In this document: positions 45,016 to 54,622 of the stretch, one piece after another
Layout of the letters: every line of letters starts with the position of its first letter
Position numbering within the stretch: the stretch's first letter is position 1
Assembly: GCF_004358095.2 (NCBI RefSeq)
Contig: NZ_SMZJ02000001.1
Coordinates: forward strand, 668,077 to 732,076
Origin: Seonamhaeicola sediminis
GTDB lineage: Bacteria; Bacteroidota; Bacteroidia; Flavobacteriales; Flavobacteriaceae
DNA length: 64,000 bases
Direction: 5' to 3'
Notes under the pieces: model-generated
What the model saw: the letters and a program-made list of their open reading frames with translations, nothing else
What the model was told of the DNA's origin: nothing
Database searches by the model: none
Made by a program: the position numbers and the translations under genes

Positions 45016-45336
45016 ATTTGTTGTTTATTATACACAATTCACATCTATCCTTTGCTAAATTATAAGTTATATGTCTTTAATTTTATAAGGCTGAACTTGT
45101 TTCAGTATCTTCCTGCTACCACCCTAAGCAACATTCTTGTAAGATCAAGTACAGGCAAGTTTAAGGTTACAAAACACTTCAAATAAGCTTTCATTAAGAG
45201 AAATTTTTGGGCGCCTAAACTGAACGAAGTTGAAGTGTTACAATCTCTAAAGCTTAAGCACCAAATAAGAAAATTGGAAATATTCATTTAACAGATTTCT
45301 ACGGTATACCTCCCCAAGAATTACAGACAAAAAACA
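45016..45336. other. Intergenic stretch between ppc and amtB with possible repeat-derived sequence
   Basis: No real gene is evident. On the minus strand an open frame (45102-45287) runs through a relatively GC-rich block with motifs such as LPVLDLTRMLLRVVAGRY that I associate, from memory, with short spurious proteins annotated in other flavobacterial genomes. This suggests a dispersed DNA element rather than a gene. It is flanked by terminators on both sides. Confidence 0.4.
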
Positions 45337-45364
45337 AAACCCCAAGCTTATGCTTGGGGTTTTT
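45337..45364. terminator. Strong bidirectional hairpin terminator
   Basis: AAACCCCAAGC pairs with GCTTGGGGTTT across TTAT. T-runs follow on both strands (TTTTT on plus; TTTTGTTTTTT on minus). No annotated gene ends just before it, since ppc already has a terminator upstream, so it may end a transcript arising in 45016-45336. Confidence 0.75.
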
Positions 45365-45384
45365 GCACCTCTAGGTTAGAGACC

Positions 45385-45421
45385 AAAAAAAAGGGTATCT
45401 TAAAATTTTAAGACACCCTTT
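45385..45421 (-). terminator. Terminator of the nitrogen operon
   Basis: On the minus strand AAAGGGTGTCTTAAAA pairs with TTTTAAGATACCCTTT (one mismatch) and is followed by TTTTT. It lies 26 bases past the amtB stop codon. Confidence 0.85.
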
Positions 45422-45446
45422 CACTAACTAAAAATTAATTTGAATA

Positions 45447-46685
45447 TTAGTGCTCATTCAAACGGAAGTCTGGATAGGCATCCATTCCGTGTTCATGGGC
45501 ATCTAAACCTTCTAATTCTTCTTTTTCAGAAACTCTTATTCCTACTGTTTTCTTCATTATAAAGAATATAATAAAGGCTGAGGGTATACAAATAGCTGCA
45601 TACGATAATACGCCAACTAACTGACTAATAAATTGATCTGTTCCAGCCAAAGCACCAAATATACCAACTGCTAAAGTACCCCAGATACCACAAACTAAGT
45701 GTACTGCAATAGCACCTACTGGATCGTCTAATCTAAGTCTATCAATAAAGCTAACAGCAAATACAATTAAAGCACCAGCAATGGCTCCTATCATAATAGC
45801 ATCTTCTGGGGTCATTTGATCAGCGCCAGCAGTAATACCAACTAAGCCTCCTAAGATACCATTTAAGAACATGGTTAAATCTAAATTCTTAAACTTTAAG
45901 AATGACACAAATGCAGCAACTACACCACCAGCTGCAGCAGCCAAACAGGTAGTCACTAAAGTTAAAGATGTTAATTCTGGGTCTGCAGATAATACAGAAC
46001 CACCATTAAATCCAAACCATCCTAACCATAGAATTAATACACCGGCAGTAGCCATTGGAATACTATGACCAGGAATAGCCTGTGGTTTACCATCTTTAAA
46101 TTTGCCAATTCTAGAACCTAGTAACCAAACGGCTACTAAAGCAGCCCAACCCCCTACAGAGTGTACTAATGTAGAACCTGCAAAATCATAAAAAGGGGTT
46201 TCTCTCATATCTAAGAAACCACCACCCCATTTCCAAGATCCAGCAAGTGGGTAAATAATTCCAACATAAATAATGGTGAAAATCATAAATGGTCCAATTT
46301 TAATACGCTCTGCTACAGCTCCAGATACAATAGTAGCCGCAGTAGCAGCAAACATACCTTGGAATAAGAAATCTGTCCACCAAGTGTATCCGCCATCAGC
46401 ATACTCTGGAGTCATTCCACCTTCTGGAGGTGCAATACCAAATCCTGCAAACTCAAAAAACCCTGCAGAACCCTCTTCAAATCCCGGATACATTAAATTG
46501 AAACCTAAAATGTAGTATAATAATAAACCAACTGTAATAATAAAGATGTTCTTAAATAAAATGTTGATTGTATTTTTTTGTCTTGTTAACCCAATTTCTA
46601 GAAATGCAAAACCAGTATGCATGAAGAAAACGAGTGCTGTACAGATCATCATCCATACGTTGTTAGCTGTAAATAGTCCTTCCAT
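45447..46685 (-). CDS. amtB: Ammonium transporter (Amt family), second copy
   Basis: A 412-residue inner-membrane ammonium channel with 11 expected helices. The twin pore histidines are in STLVHSVGGWAAL and GAIAVHLVCGIWG. The Amt motif DFAGSTLVHSVGG and the C-terminal VSEKEELEGLDAHEHG tail, to which P-II proteins bind, are present. There is no leader sequence. It starts 28 bases after the P-II gene, the classic glnK-amtB pairing. Its paralogue lies just upstream. Confidence 0.95.
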   Translation of the reverse strand: MEGLFTANNVWMMICTALVFFMHTGFAFLEIGLTRQKNTINILFKNIFIITVGLLLYYILGFNLMYPGFEEGSAGFFEFAGFGIAPPEGGMTPEYADGGYTWWTDFLFQGMFAATAATIVSGAVAERIKIGPFMIFTIIYVGIIYPLAGSWKWGGGFLDMRETPFYDFAGSTLVHSVGGWAALVAVWLLGSRIGKFKDGKPQAIPGHSIPMATAGVLILWLGWFGFNGGSVLSADPELTSLTLVTTCLAAAAGGVVAAFVSFLKFKNLDLTMFLNGILGGLVGITAGADQMTPEDAIMIGAIAGALIVFAVSFIDRLRLDDPVGAIAVHLVCGIWGTLAVGIFGALAGTDQFISQLVGVLSYAAICIPSAFIIFFIMKKTVGIRVSEKEELEGLDAHEHGMDAYPDFRLNEH

Positions 46686-46713
46686 AATATTATTAATAAT
46701 TTTTTAAATGTTC

Positions 46714-47052
46714 TTATTTTAAAGTGTCTCCACCCTTTTCTCCTGTTCTTATTCTATAAACTTCTGATACGTCGGAAACAAATATTTTCCCGTCGCCTAC
46801 TTCACCAGTAGCAGAAGACTCAAGAATTGCTTTAATGGTTACTTCTTCAAAGTCGTCGTTTACAACAATTGATAAAAATCTACGTTGGATATCACTTGTA
46901 CTATAAGACACACCTCTATATACATGTCCTTCTTTTTCATTTCCCAAACCGGTAACATCCCAGTAAGAGAAGAAGTTTACCCCCACAGCATGAAGTGCTT
47001 CCTTCACTGCACTGTATTTGGATTTTCTAATAATTGCTTCAATTTTCTTCAT
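46714..47052 (-). CDS. glnK: P-II nitrogen regulatory protein
   Basis: A 112-residue trimeric signal protein that senses ATP/ADP and 2-oxoglutarate and plugs AmtB. Conserved pieces are the T-loop YRGVSY with Y50, equivalent to the uridylylated Tyr51 of E. coli, the SATGEVGDGKIFV B-loop, and the C-loop RIRTGE. The T-loop is a little diverged (STSDIQRRFL). It lies between two amt genes, so GlnK is the better name than GlnB. Confidence 0.93.
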   Translation of the reverse strand: MKKIEAIIRKSKYSAVKEALHAVGVNFFSYWDVTGLGNEKEGHVYRGVSYSTSDIQRRFLSIVVNDDFEEVTIKAILESSATGEVGDGKIFVSDVSEVYRIRTGEKGGDTLK

Positions 47053-47142
47053 AATATTTTAATTTTAATAATTTGCTTAAATGTAACATATTAAATTTAG
47101 CCTAATAATTCACGTCTTTATAATTCCAGGTTTTCATAAAAT

Positions 47143-47173
47143 GGATGCCAAAAGAATTATTCTTTTGGCATCC
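47143..47173 (-). terminator. Hairpin between amt and glnK
   Basis: GGATGCCAAAAGAA pairs perfectly with TTCTTTTGGCATCC around TTA, a 14-bp stem. It is 94 bases past the first amt stop and 91 before glnK. The T-run is better on the plus strand (TTTTT) than on the minus strand (ATTTTAT), so it may only attenuate read-through from amt to glnK. Confidence 0.6.
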
Positions 47174-47266
47174 TTTTTAAAGTTAGCTTAGTAGCTGAAA
47201 TTTATATTTTGAAAACGTTTAAATTATAAACTTAAAGCGTGTATAGTTTAAAACTTTTTTTTCAAA

Positions 47267-48535
47267 TTAGTCTTCAATTTCTCTTTGTCTCTTACCAGGA
47301 TAAGCTAAAGCACCGTGTTCTGATAAATCAAGACCTTCAATTTCTTCTTTCTCGGTAACTCTAAGTCCCATTGTTTTCTTAAGAATAAAGAAGAAAATGA
47401 AAGAGACAACAACTGCCCATATAGCGTAAGCTGCAGTACCTGTTAATTGAGCTACAAATTGCTCAGAACCACCACCGTTAAATAGACCAATACCAGTAGC
47501 GCCATCTATACCCCAAAGACCAATTACGAGTGTTCCCCATGCACCAGCTAAACCGTGTACTGAGAAAGCCCCAACAGCATCATCAATTTTTAACTTTTGC
47601 TCTACAAACTCCATAGAGAATACAACAATAATACCTCCAATGAAACCAGCAGCAATAGCACCAAACTCACTCATATTACCACAACCAGCAGTAATACTTA
47701 CTAAACCGGCTAAAGCACCATTAAGTGTCATATCTAAATTTGGTTTTTTGTACTTAATCCAAGATATAATTAAAGCACCAACAGCACCTGCCGAAGCTGC
47801 TAGGTTTGTAACTAACACTACCATAGAAGCACCTACAGCATCGTCACCTCCCCAAGCTAATTGAGAACCACCGTTAAATCCAAACCAACCAAACCATAGG
47901 ATGAATACACCTAAAGCAGCTAGTAATTTATTGTGACCTGGAATATCAACAGCTTTTCCATCAGCGGTATATTTACCTAATCTAGGACCAACTAAAGCAG
48001 CACCAACCAATGCAGCCCATCCACCAACAGCGTGTACAATTGAAGAACCAGCAAAATCAATGAAGCCCATTTGAGCTAACCATCCATCACCGTTCCATTG
48101 CCATCCACCAGCAATAGGGTAGATAAATGCAGTCATTACAATTGAGAAAATGATATAAGTGTTATACTTAGTTCTACCTGCAATGGCTCCAGATACTATA
48201 GTGGCTGCAGTTGCACAGAATACTGTTTGGAAAAACAAATCAGCAGGACCTTGGTTAAACATTAAACCGCTCCAACCAACCCAACCATTGGTGTCTCCGT
48301 ACATTAAAGAGTACCCAACAAACCAATAGACAAGTGATCCAACGGCTATATCTAGAACATTTTTCATTGCGATATTAACAACGTTCTTAGAACGTGTAAA
48401 TCCAGATTCAACCAATGTGAACCCTGCTTGCATTAAGAATACCAAGATACCAGAAATTAGCATCCACAACATTCCCATATCGCCTTCAATTGCGGCGGTG
48501 TCTTGAATAAAAAGGGGCATATTAAGTAACGACAT
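47267..48535 (-). CDS. amt: Ammonium transporter (Amt family), first copy
   Basis: A 422-residue Amt channel, about as long as its paralogue but clearly distinct. The twin histidines lie in SSIVHAVGGWAALVG and GAFSVHGLAGAWG. The first residues (MSLLNMPLFIQDTAA) precede the first helix directly. The C-terminal VTEKEEIEGLDLSEHG segment suggests P-II binding too. It follows the porin gene by 80 bases, with a hairpin between them, and precedes glnK. Confidence 0.95.
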   Translation of the reverse strand: MSLLNMPLFIQDTAAIEGDMGMLWMLISGILVFLMQAGFTLVESGFTRSKNVVNIAMKNVLDIAVGSLVYWFVGYSLMYGDTNGWVGWSGLMFNQGPADLFFQTVFCATAATIVSGAIAGRTKYNTYIIFSIVMTAFIYPIAGGWQWNGDGWLAQMGFIDFAGSSIVHAVGGWAALVGAALVGPRLGKYTADGKAVDIPGHNKLLAALGVFILWFGWFGFNGGSQLAWGGDDAVGASMVVLVTNLAASAGAVGALIISWIKYKKPNLDMTLNGALAGLVSITAGCGNMSEFGAIAAGFIGGIIVVFSMEFVEQKLKIDDAVGAFSVHGLAGAWGTLVIGLWGIDGATGIGLFNGGGSEQFVAQLTGTAAYAIWAVVVSFIFFFILKKTMGLRVTEKEEIEGLDLSEHGALAYPGKRQREIED

Positions 48536-48572
48536 AATATTTGTGTTTTATGGTTAGTAATTATTTTAAGGC

Positions 48573-48603
48573 ACTTACGCATCCTTAAGAAGGATGCGTA
48601 AGT
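48573..48603 (-). terminator. Perfect 14-bp hairpin between porin and amt
   Basis: ACTTACGCATCCTT and AAGGATGCGTAAGT pair perfectly around AAG. No T-run follows on either strand. On the minus strand it lies 13 bases after the porin stop and 38 before the amt start, so it may be a processing or attenuation site that sets the porin/amt ratio rather than a full terminator. Confidence 0.6.
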
Positions 48604-48615
48604 AATTTGTTTTAT

Positions 48616-49644
48616 TTAGAATGCGTAGATTGCGGCTAAAGTAAAGGCAGCTAGACTATCAGTACCAACGCCATCACTGTCAACGAAGTTTCCATAAAAT
48701 TGACCATCGTCTTGATTAGTTAAAGCATCTAGTCTAATTTCTGGCTTGATAATTAAATTGCCTGTTGTATAACTTCCTGTTAAAGTAGTAGCGAATACAG
48801 ATGGTAAATCGTCTCCATCACCATGTATAGCAAAGTACTCACCTCTTAAACCAATTGAGAAACTATCAGAAGTGGCAACTTGTGGGTATAATGCAGCACC
48901 GTAAAAACCAGAACCATCATTATCATTATATGCAGCATTGATTCCTAAGTAGAAAGAGTCTGATAAATCAAAACCTCCTGTATAATCAATTTCAAAACCT
49001 AAACCTCCACTATTACCACTATCGTAGTATAAGTTAAGATATTGACCATAAGCTCCTAACTGAGCCCCAAGAGCATACTCCCCAGTCATAGAAATATCAT
49101 TGGTATCCCAAGGGTTAGTAATTGCTAACATTAAACTTACGTCATCAGACAAAGTGAAATCAGCTTTTAAACCCATGTGTGAAAATGGACCACTAGAGAA
49201 TAAATAAGAACAACTGTAGTTGAAGTTTGCTGCTGGAGCAATAACTTCGTAACCTAAGAACGTATTCCATCTACCAAAAGTTAAAGTTGTACCTTCAGAT
49301 ACATTCCAGTAAACATAAGCCTGATTAACGATACCATCAACGATATCTGAAGCAAATGTTGCACCAGCTCCTCTAGGACCAGTTACTAAATCAAGTACAG
49401 CTCCTGCTTTTTCTCCTTCATAGCTTACAACTAAGTTAGCCATACCTAACGCAAAACCAGACTTACCAGCAAAAGCAGTTCCAAAAGTAGGCGCATCGTT
49501 ATCTGGAGCTGTTAAATACGTTTGATAATAAGCATCAACACTACCAGATATAGTAAGTGGTGACTTTTCCTCTTCTTGAGCAAACATAACAGTTGCTACT
49601 AAAAGCATTGTAAGAGTAAATAATTTTTTCATGATTGTTTTCAT
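48616..49644 (-). CDS. OmpL-like beta-barrel porin
   Basis: A 342-residue outer-membrane protein (or 338 from the ATG at 49632). The signal peptide ends in VMFAQ. The rest is a beta-barrel of the putative porin-2/OmpL-like family: alternating aromatic strands, SGSVDAYYQTYL at the start, FGRWNTFLGYEVI in the middle, and a final FTLAAIYAF ending in the C-terminal phenylalanine needed for barrel insertion. Acidic loops (DGDDLPS, DNDGSG) face out. As first gene of the amt cluster it probably admits ammonium or other small N sources. Confidence 0.88.
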   Translation of the reverse strand: MKTIMKKLFTLTMLLVATVMFAQEEEKSPLTISGSVDAYYQTYLTAPDNDAPTFGTAFAGKSGFALGMANLVVSYEGEKAGAVLDLVTGPRGAGATFASDIVDGIVNQAYVYWNVSEGTTLTFGRWNTFLGYEVIAPAANFNYSCSYLFSSGPFSHMGLKADFTLSDDVSLMLAITNPWDTNDISMTGEYALGAQLGAYGQYLNLYYDSGNSGGLGFEIDYTGGFDLSDSFYLGINAAYNDNDGSGFYGAALYPQVATSDSFSIGLRGEYFAIHGDGDDLPSVFATTLTGSYTTGNLIIKPEIRLDALTNQDDGQFYGNFVDSDGVGTDSLAAFTLAAIYAF

Positions 49645-49690
49645 TTTAAAGATTAATTTTTTTAATAGTTAATTTTCCTTAAGAACGGGT

Positions 49691-49698
49691 CAAATCTA
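49691..49698 (-). promoter_or_regulatory. -7 promoter box of the porin-amt-glnK-amtB locus
   Basis: On the minus strand the box reads TAGATTTG, matching TAnnTTTG exactly, 46 bases before the first ATG. No -33 TTTG exists; instead the GC-rich inverted repeat at 49714-49735 occupies that position, which suggests activator-dependent transcription. Confidence 0.55.
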
Positions 49699-49713
49699 TA
49701 TGAAATAGTTTTA

Positions 49714-49735
49714 ACCCCCATAAAAAAGAGGGGGT
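49714..49735. promoter_or_regulatory. GC-rich inverted repeat A upstream of the porin promoter
   Basis: ACCCCC (49714-49719) and GGGGGT (49730-49735) flank an A-rich centre. The element is embedded in TTTTAACCC...GGGGTATTA, the same frame as repeat B. It is centred about 30 bases upstream of the -7 box, near -38 to -40 from the likely start of transcription, where class II activators bind. Confidence 0.5.
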
Positions 49736-49767
49736 ATTAATTCATTTTTATAAATATTTTAATTTTA

Positions 49768-49786
49768 ACCCTATTTTTTTAGGGGT
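49768..49786. promoter_or_regulatory. GC-rich inverted repeat B
   Basis: ACCCTA and TAGGGGT flank a T-run, in the same TTTTAACCC...GGGGTATTA frame as repeat A. Its centre is about 52 bases from that of repeat A, close to five helical turns, so proteins on both would face the same side of the DNA. Confidence 0.45.
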
Positions 49787-50103
49787 ATTATGTTATTTTT
49801 TTGATTTTATGAATTTTTAACAATAGGTATGTTTGAAAAATTGTCAGTTTTTTCTATTTTTTTGTAAGGTTTATTTCGTTTATTTTATGTTTTGTTGATA
49901 TTAATTCAGATATCTGTATTTATGCTTCATTTTTTAACTTTGAATATTTATTAAAAAACCCTATATATATTGATATATAATTATTTTAAACCTGACTTAG
50001 TTTACAAAATCGAAATAATGAATTAGCTATTATTATTATATTAAAATGTATAACTATCTTCGCTTACTTAGTCGCGTTTTTAAACCAATATAATTAGTTG
50101 ATT
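49787..50103. other. AT-rich gap upstream of gltB
   Basis: Together with the porin promoter elements this forms the 459-base divergent region between the porin and gltB. This part is extremely AT-rich, with no open frame. TATCTTCG (about 50054-50061) is a near match to the -7 consensus and lies about 43 bases before the gltB ATG; nothing better is seen. Confidence 0.4.
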
Positions 50104-53100
50104 ATGCTGAAGAAACAAGGAATGTATTCACCGGAATTTGAACACGAGAATTGTGGTGCTGGTTTTATTTGTAACCTTAAAGGTGAAAAAACAAATCAAA
50201 TCATCCACGATGCGTTAGAGATTTTGGTAAAATTAGAGCACCGAGGCGGGGTTAGTGCCGATGGAAAAACAGGTGATGGTGCTGGTTTATTAATTGATAT
50301 CCCTCACGATTATTTTAAACGTGTTTGTGATTTCAATATCCCTGCTCAAAGAGAGTACGCTGTAGGTATGGTATTCTTACCTAAAATTAAAAACCAATAC
50401 CAATATTGCAAAGACGTTTTTGAGCGTGAAGTAAAAGCGCAAGGACTCTCTGTTTTAGGCTGGAGACAAGTGCCTGTAGATTCTTCTCAATTAGGTCAGA
50501 TTGCTAAAGCTTCAGAGCCTAATATAGAACAGATTTTTATAGGTAAAACCGAAGCAACCACTGAAGCTAATTTTAAAGCTAAACTATACGCTGCGCGAAA
50601 AATTACAGAACATGAAATTAGGCTTTCTAAGGTATCTCAATCAGACTACTTTTACGTGCCCAGTTTATCTACCACAACGCTCATATATAAAGGTATCATT
50701 ATGCCTGAAGATATCGGGCCGTACTACACAGATTTACAACAAAAAGACTTGGTTACAAGATTAGCACTGGTGCACCAACGTTTCTCTACCAACACCATGC
50801 CGGCATGGGAGCTAGCGCAACCATTCCGTTTTATGTGTCAAAATGGAGAAATTAACACGCTTCGTGGTAATGTGAGTAGAATGCGTGTACGCGAAGAAAT
50901 TATGAAAAGTGAGGTTTTTGGACCGCAAATAGAAAAACTTTTCCCTATTGTAATTCCGGATAAATCAGATTCTGCCTCTATGGATATGGTGGTGGAGCTG
51001 TTAACACATACAGACCGCTCATTGCCAGAAATTATGATGATGATGATTCCAGAGGCATGGGAGAAACACAAAACCATGAGCAAGGAAAAGAAAGCATTCT
51101 ATGAATACAATTGCTGTATTATGGAGCCGTGGGATGGTCCTGCTTCTGTGCCGTTTACAGATGGTGATTATATTGGTGCTTTATTAGATAGAAATGGTTT
51201 AAGACCATCACGTTATACCTTAACCAAGAGTGGTAAATTAATCATGTCTTCAGAAGTTGGTGTGGTTGATGTAGATCCTGCTGATGTTGAATTACATGGT
51301 AGATTAGAGCCTGGAAAAATGTTCTTAGTTGATATGAACGAAGGACGTATCATTGATGACGAAGAAATTAAAAATAAAATTGTTTCTGAAAGGCCTTATC
51401 AAGAATGGTTAGATAAAACACGATTACACTTAAGAGACGTAGCTTACACTAACGATACCTGCCCGATAGAGACTATCGATATAAAAACACGTCAGCGTTT
51501 ATTTAATTATACTATTGAAGATATTCAGGAGGTGATAACTCCTATGGCTCAAAAGGGAAAAGAAGCCTTAGGTTCTATGGGTATTGATACGCCTTTAGCT
51601 GTTTTATCAGACAGACCTCAACTTATCTCAAATTACTTCAAACAACTGTTTGCACAAGTTACCAATCCGCCATTAGATGGGATCCGTGAGGAGATTGTAA
51701 CCGATATTAGTTTAAATCTCGGTAAAGACCGTAATATTTTTAGTATTACCGAAAGGCAATGTAGAAAGCTGCGTATCCAGAATCCGGTAATTTCTAATGC
51801 TGATTTAGAAAAAATCAGAACTATTAAAATTGAAAGTTTTAAAGCTGAAACCATTCACATGCTTTATCCAAAAGCACAAGGATTAAATGGTTTAGAAGAT
51901 GCTTTAGAAGATATTATTATACAAGTTGAAAAAGCTATAGATAGAAAGACTAACATTATTATTCTTTCCGATAGAGGCGTAAATAAAGATTTTGCACCTA
52001 TTCCGGCATTGTTAGCTTGTTCATACGTAAATCACCAAATGAACCGTTTACGTAAACGTTCATATTTTGATATCATTATTGAATCTGCAGAGCCTCGTGA
52101 GCCACATCACTTCGCTACTTTATTTGGTTATGGTGCTTCGGCCATCAACCCATATATGGTGAATGAAATTATTAGAATGCAGGTAAAAGAAGGCTTTATT
52201 TCGGATATAGATGAGCAACAAGCAGTAACCAACTTTAACAGGGCGATTGGAAAAGGTATACTAAAAATTATGAATAAGATAGGAATCTCAACACTGCATT
52301 CGTACAGAGGTTCTCAAATCTTTGAAATTGTTGGTTTTAATTCGCAATTTGTTGAAAAATACTTCCCATATACTGCTTCAAGAATTGAAGGTATCGGTTT
52401 ATACGAAATAGAAAAAGAAATAAATGAGCGTTACAAATATGCTTATCCAGATACCTTAATAAAAAATCGTTTAGGTTTAAATATTGGAGGTGACTATCGT
52501 TGGAGACGAAATGGTGAACGCCATATGTTTAATCCAACTACGGTTGCTAAACTGCAGCAAGCGGTGAGATTAAGCGATCAGAAGAGTTACGATATTTATG
52601 CGAAAACTATAAATGAACAAGCCGAAAACTTAATGACTATTCGTGGTTTGTTTGAGTTTGATAGACTAGATCCAATTCCTATTGAAGAAGTAGAGCCATG
52701 GACAGAGATTGTTAAGCGTTTTAAAACAGGTGCTATGTCTTACGGATCTATTTCTAGAGAGGCGCATGAAAACTTAGCCATTGCCATGAACCGAATTGGA
52801 GGAAAATCTAATTCTGGTGAAGGTGGTGAAGACAGACGTCGTTTCCAAAAAGATGTGAATGGAGATAGTAGAAATTCTGCAATTAAACAAGTGGCATCCG
52901 GACGTTTTGGGGTAACATCACACTACTTAACTAATGCCCAAGAAATTCAAATTAAAATGGCTCAGGGCGCTAAACCCGGTGAAGGTGGTCAGTTACCTGG
53001 TGAAAAAGTATTGCCGTGGATAGCTGCCGCAAGAAACTCAACGCCGTTTGTAGGGTTGATTTCACCGCCGCCACATCACGATATCTATTCTATTGAAGAT

Positions 53101-54618
53101 TTAGCACAGTTGATTTACGATTTAAAAAATGCCAATAGAGAGGCTAGAATCAATGTAAAATTAGTGTCGGAAGTAGGCGTGGGAACCATTGCAGCTGGTG
53201 TTGCTAAAGCCAAAGCTGATGTAGTATTAATTTCAGGTTATGACGGTGGTACAGGAGCATCACCATTAACTTCATTAAAACATGCTGGTTTACCTTGGGA
53301 ACTTGGGCTGTCTGAGGCACAACAAACTTTGGTTCTTAATAATTTAAGAAGTAGAATTGTTGTAGAATGTGACGGACAGTTAAAAACGGGGCGTGACGTT
53401 GCAATTGCTGCTTTATTAGGAGCTGAGGAATTCGGATTTGCTACCGCTCCATTGGTTGCCTCGGGTTGTATTATGATGCGTAAATGCCATTTAAATACCT
53501 GTCCGGTTGGTGTAGCTACTCAAGACAAAGAGTTACGTAAAAACTTTAAAGGCACACCAGAGCATGTCATTAACTTCTTCTACTATGTTGCTGAAGAATT
53601 AAGAGGTATTATGGCGCAGTTAGGATTTAGAACTGTGGAAGAAATGGTAGGTCAAACTCAAAAAATTAATGCTAGTAAGGCAATTAATCATTATAAAGCT
53701 AAAGGATTAGATTTATCCAGTATTTTACACAGGCCAGCAGAGTATCATAATTTAACGATTAGAAATACCGAAAAGCAAGATCATAATTTAGATGAGGTAA
53801 TTGATTTCACCATTCTTAAAGATTCTCATAGAGCACTATATAGAAAAGAGAAAATGAATTTGACTTATCCAATAAGTAATATTGATAGAACCGTTGGAGC
53901 TATTGTTAGTAATGAAATTTCCAAAATATATGGCCACTTAGGGCTTCCAGAAGACACTTTAAATATAAACTTTACTGGGTCTGCAGGTCAGAGTTTTGGT
54001 GCCTTTGGTGCTCATGGTTTAACCTTTACTTTAGAAGGTAATACCAATGATTATCTTGGTAAAGGACTGTCTGGAGCTAAATTAATTGTTAAGAAACCTG
54101 CCAAAGCAGATTTTGTGGCCGAAAAGAATATTATTGTTGGTAATGTGTGTTTATTTGGTGCTGTTCACGGTGAAGCCTATATAAATGGGATTGCTGGTGA
54201 GCGTTTTGCAGTTCGTAATTCAGGGGCTACGGCAGTTGTTGAAGGTGTTGGAGACCACTGTTGTGAATATATGACTGGTGGTAAAATAGTAGTTCTTGGT
54301 AAAACAGGAAGAAACTTTGCAGCTGGTATGAGTGGCGGATATGCCTTTGTTTTAAATGAATCTGGGCAATTTACAAATGGTTTATGTAATGAGGAAACCA
54401 TAGATTTCGATCCAATTACAGAAGCTGATGAGGCAGAGTTAAAAGAATTAATAGCCAATCATGTAGCATATACTAACAGTAACAGAGGTAAAGAGATATT
54501 AGCTGATTGGGAGCACTATTTATCAAAGTTTGTTAAAGTAATGCCTAAAGAATATAAGATAGCGTTAGAGAGAATAGCTAACGAGGAACCAATGGTTGAA
54601 GAATTAGAAATAGCATAA
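50104..54618 (+). CDS. gltB: Glutamate synthase large subunit
   Basis: About 1504 residues, starting at ATG 50104 (an upstream TTG is less likely). The class II glutamine amidotransferase domain follows a 16-residue propeptide, with nucleophile Cys17 in [10 protein letters not shown]. Then come the central domain, the FMN-binding synthase domain ([27 protein letters not shown]) with the 3Fe-4S cysteines [13 protein letters not shown], and the C-terminal beta-helix ([21 protein letters not shown]). It makes two glutamates from glutamine and 2-oxoglutarate. gltD follows after 4 bases. Confidence 0.97.
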   Translation: MLKKQGMYSPEFEHENCGAGFICNLKGEKTNQIIHDALEILVKLEHRGGVSADGKTGDGAGLLIDIPHDYFKRVCDFNIPAQREYAVGMVFLPKIKNQYQYCKDVFEREVKAQGLSVLGWRQVPVDSSQLGQIAKASEPNIEQIFIGKTEATTEANFKAKLYAARKITEHEIRLSKVSQSDYFYVPSLSTTTLIYKGIIMPEDIGPYYTDLQQKDLVTRLALVHQRFSTNTMPAWELAQPFRFMCQNGEINTLRGNVSRMRVREEIMKSEVFGPQIEKLFPIVIPDKSDSASMDMVVELLTHTDRSLPEIMMMMIPEAWEKHKTMSKEKKAFYEYNCCIMEPWDGPASVPFTDGDYIGALLDRNGLRPSRYTLTKSGKLIMSSEVGVVDVDPADVELHGRLEPGKMFLVDMNEGRIIDDEEIKNKIVSERPYQEWLDKTRLHLRDVAYTNDTCPIETIDIKTRQRLFNYTIEDIQEVITPMAQKGKEALGSMGIDTPLAVLSDRPQLISNYFKQLFAQVTNPPLDGIREEIVTDISLNLGKDRNIFSITERQCRKLRIQNPVISNADLEKIRTIKIESFKAETIHMLYPKAQGLNGLEDALEDIIIQVEKAIDRKTNIIILSDRGVNKDFAPIPALLACSYVNHQMNRLRKRSYFDIIIESAEPREPHHFATLFGYGASAINPYMVNEIIRMQVKEGFISDIDEQQAVTNFNRAIGKGILKIMNKIGISTLHSYRGSQIFEIVGFNSQFVEKYFPYTASRIEGIGLYEIEKEINERYKYAYPDTLIKNRLGLNIGGDYRWRRNGERHMFNPTTVAKLQQAVRLSDQKSYDIYAKTINEQAENLMTIRGLFEFDRLDPIPIEEVEPWTEIVKRFKTGAMSYGSISREAHENLAIAMNRIGGKSNSGEGGEDRRRFQKDVNGDSRNSAIKQVASGRFGVTSHYLTNAQEIQIKMAQGAKPGEGGQLPGEKVLPWIAAARNSTPFVGLISPPPHHDIYSIEDLAQLIYDLKNANREARINVKLVSEVGVGTIAAGVAKAKADVVLISGYDGGTGASPLTSLKHAGLPWELGLSEAQQTLVLNNLRSRIVVECDGQLKTGRDVAIAALLGAEEFGFATAPLVASGCIMMRKCHLNTCPVGVATQDKELRKNFKGTPEHVINFFYYVAEELRGIMAQLGFRTVEEMVGQTQKINASKAINHYKAKGLDLSSILHRPAEYHNLTIRNTEKQDHNLDEVIDFTILKDSHRALYRKEKMNLTYPISNIDRTVGAIVSNEISKIYGHLGLPEDTLNINFTGSAGQSFGAFGAHGLTFTLEGNTNDYLGKGLSGAKLIVKKPAKADFVAEKNIIVGNVCLFGAVHGEAYINGIAGERFAVRNSGATAVVEGVGDHCCEYMTGGKIVVLGKTGRNFAAGMSGGYAFVLNESGQFTNGLCNEETIDFDPITEADEAELKELIANHVAYTNSNRGKEILADWEHYLSKFVKVMPKEYKIALERIANEEPMVEELEIA

Positions 54619-54622
54619 GGTC

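Noticed and set aside
45102..45287. 61-codon minus-strand frame
   Set aside because: No signal for expression, lies between terminators, and its residues look like translated repeat sequence; listed only as intergenic.
50098..50103. TTG start for gltB
   Set aside because: The ATG two codons later gives the usual short propeptide before the catalytic cysteine.
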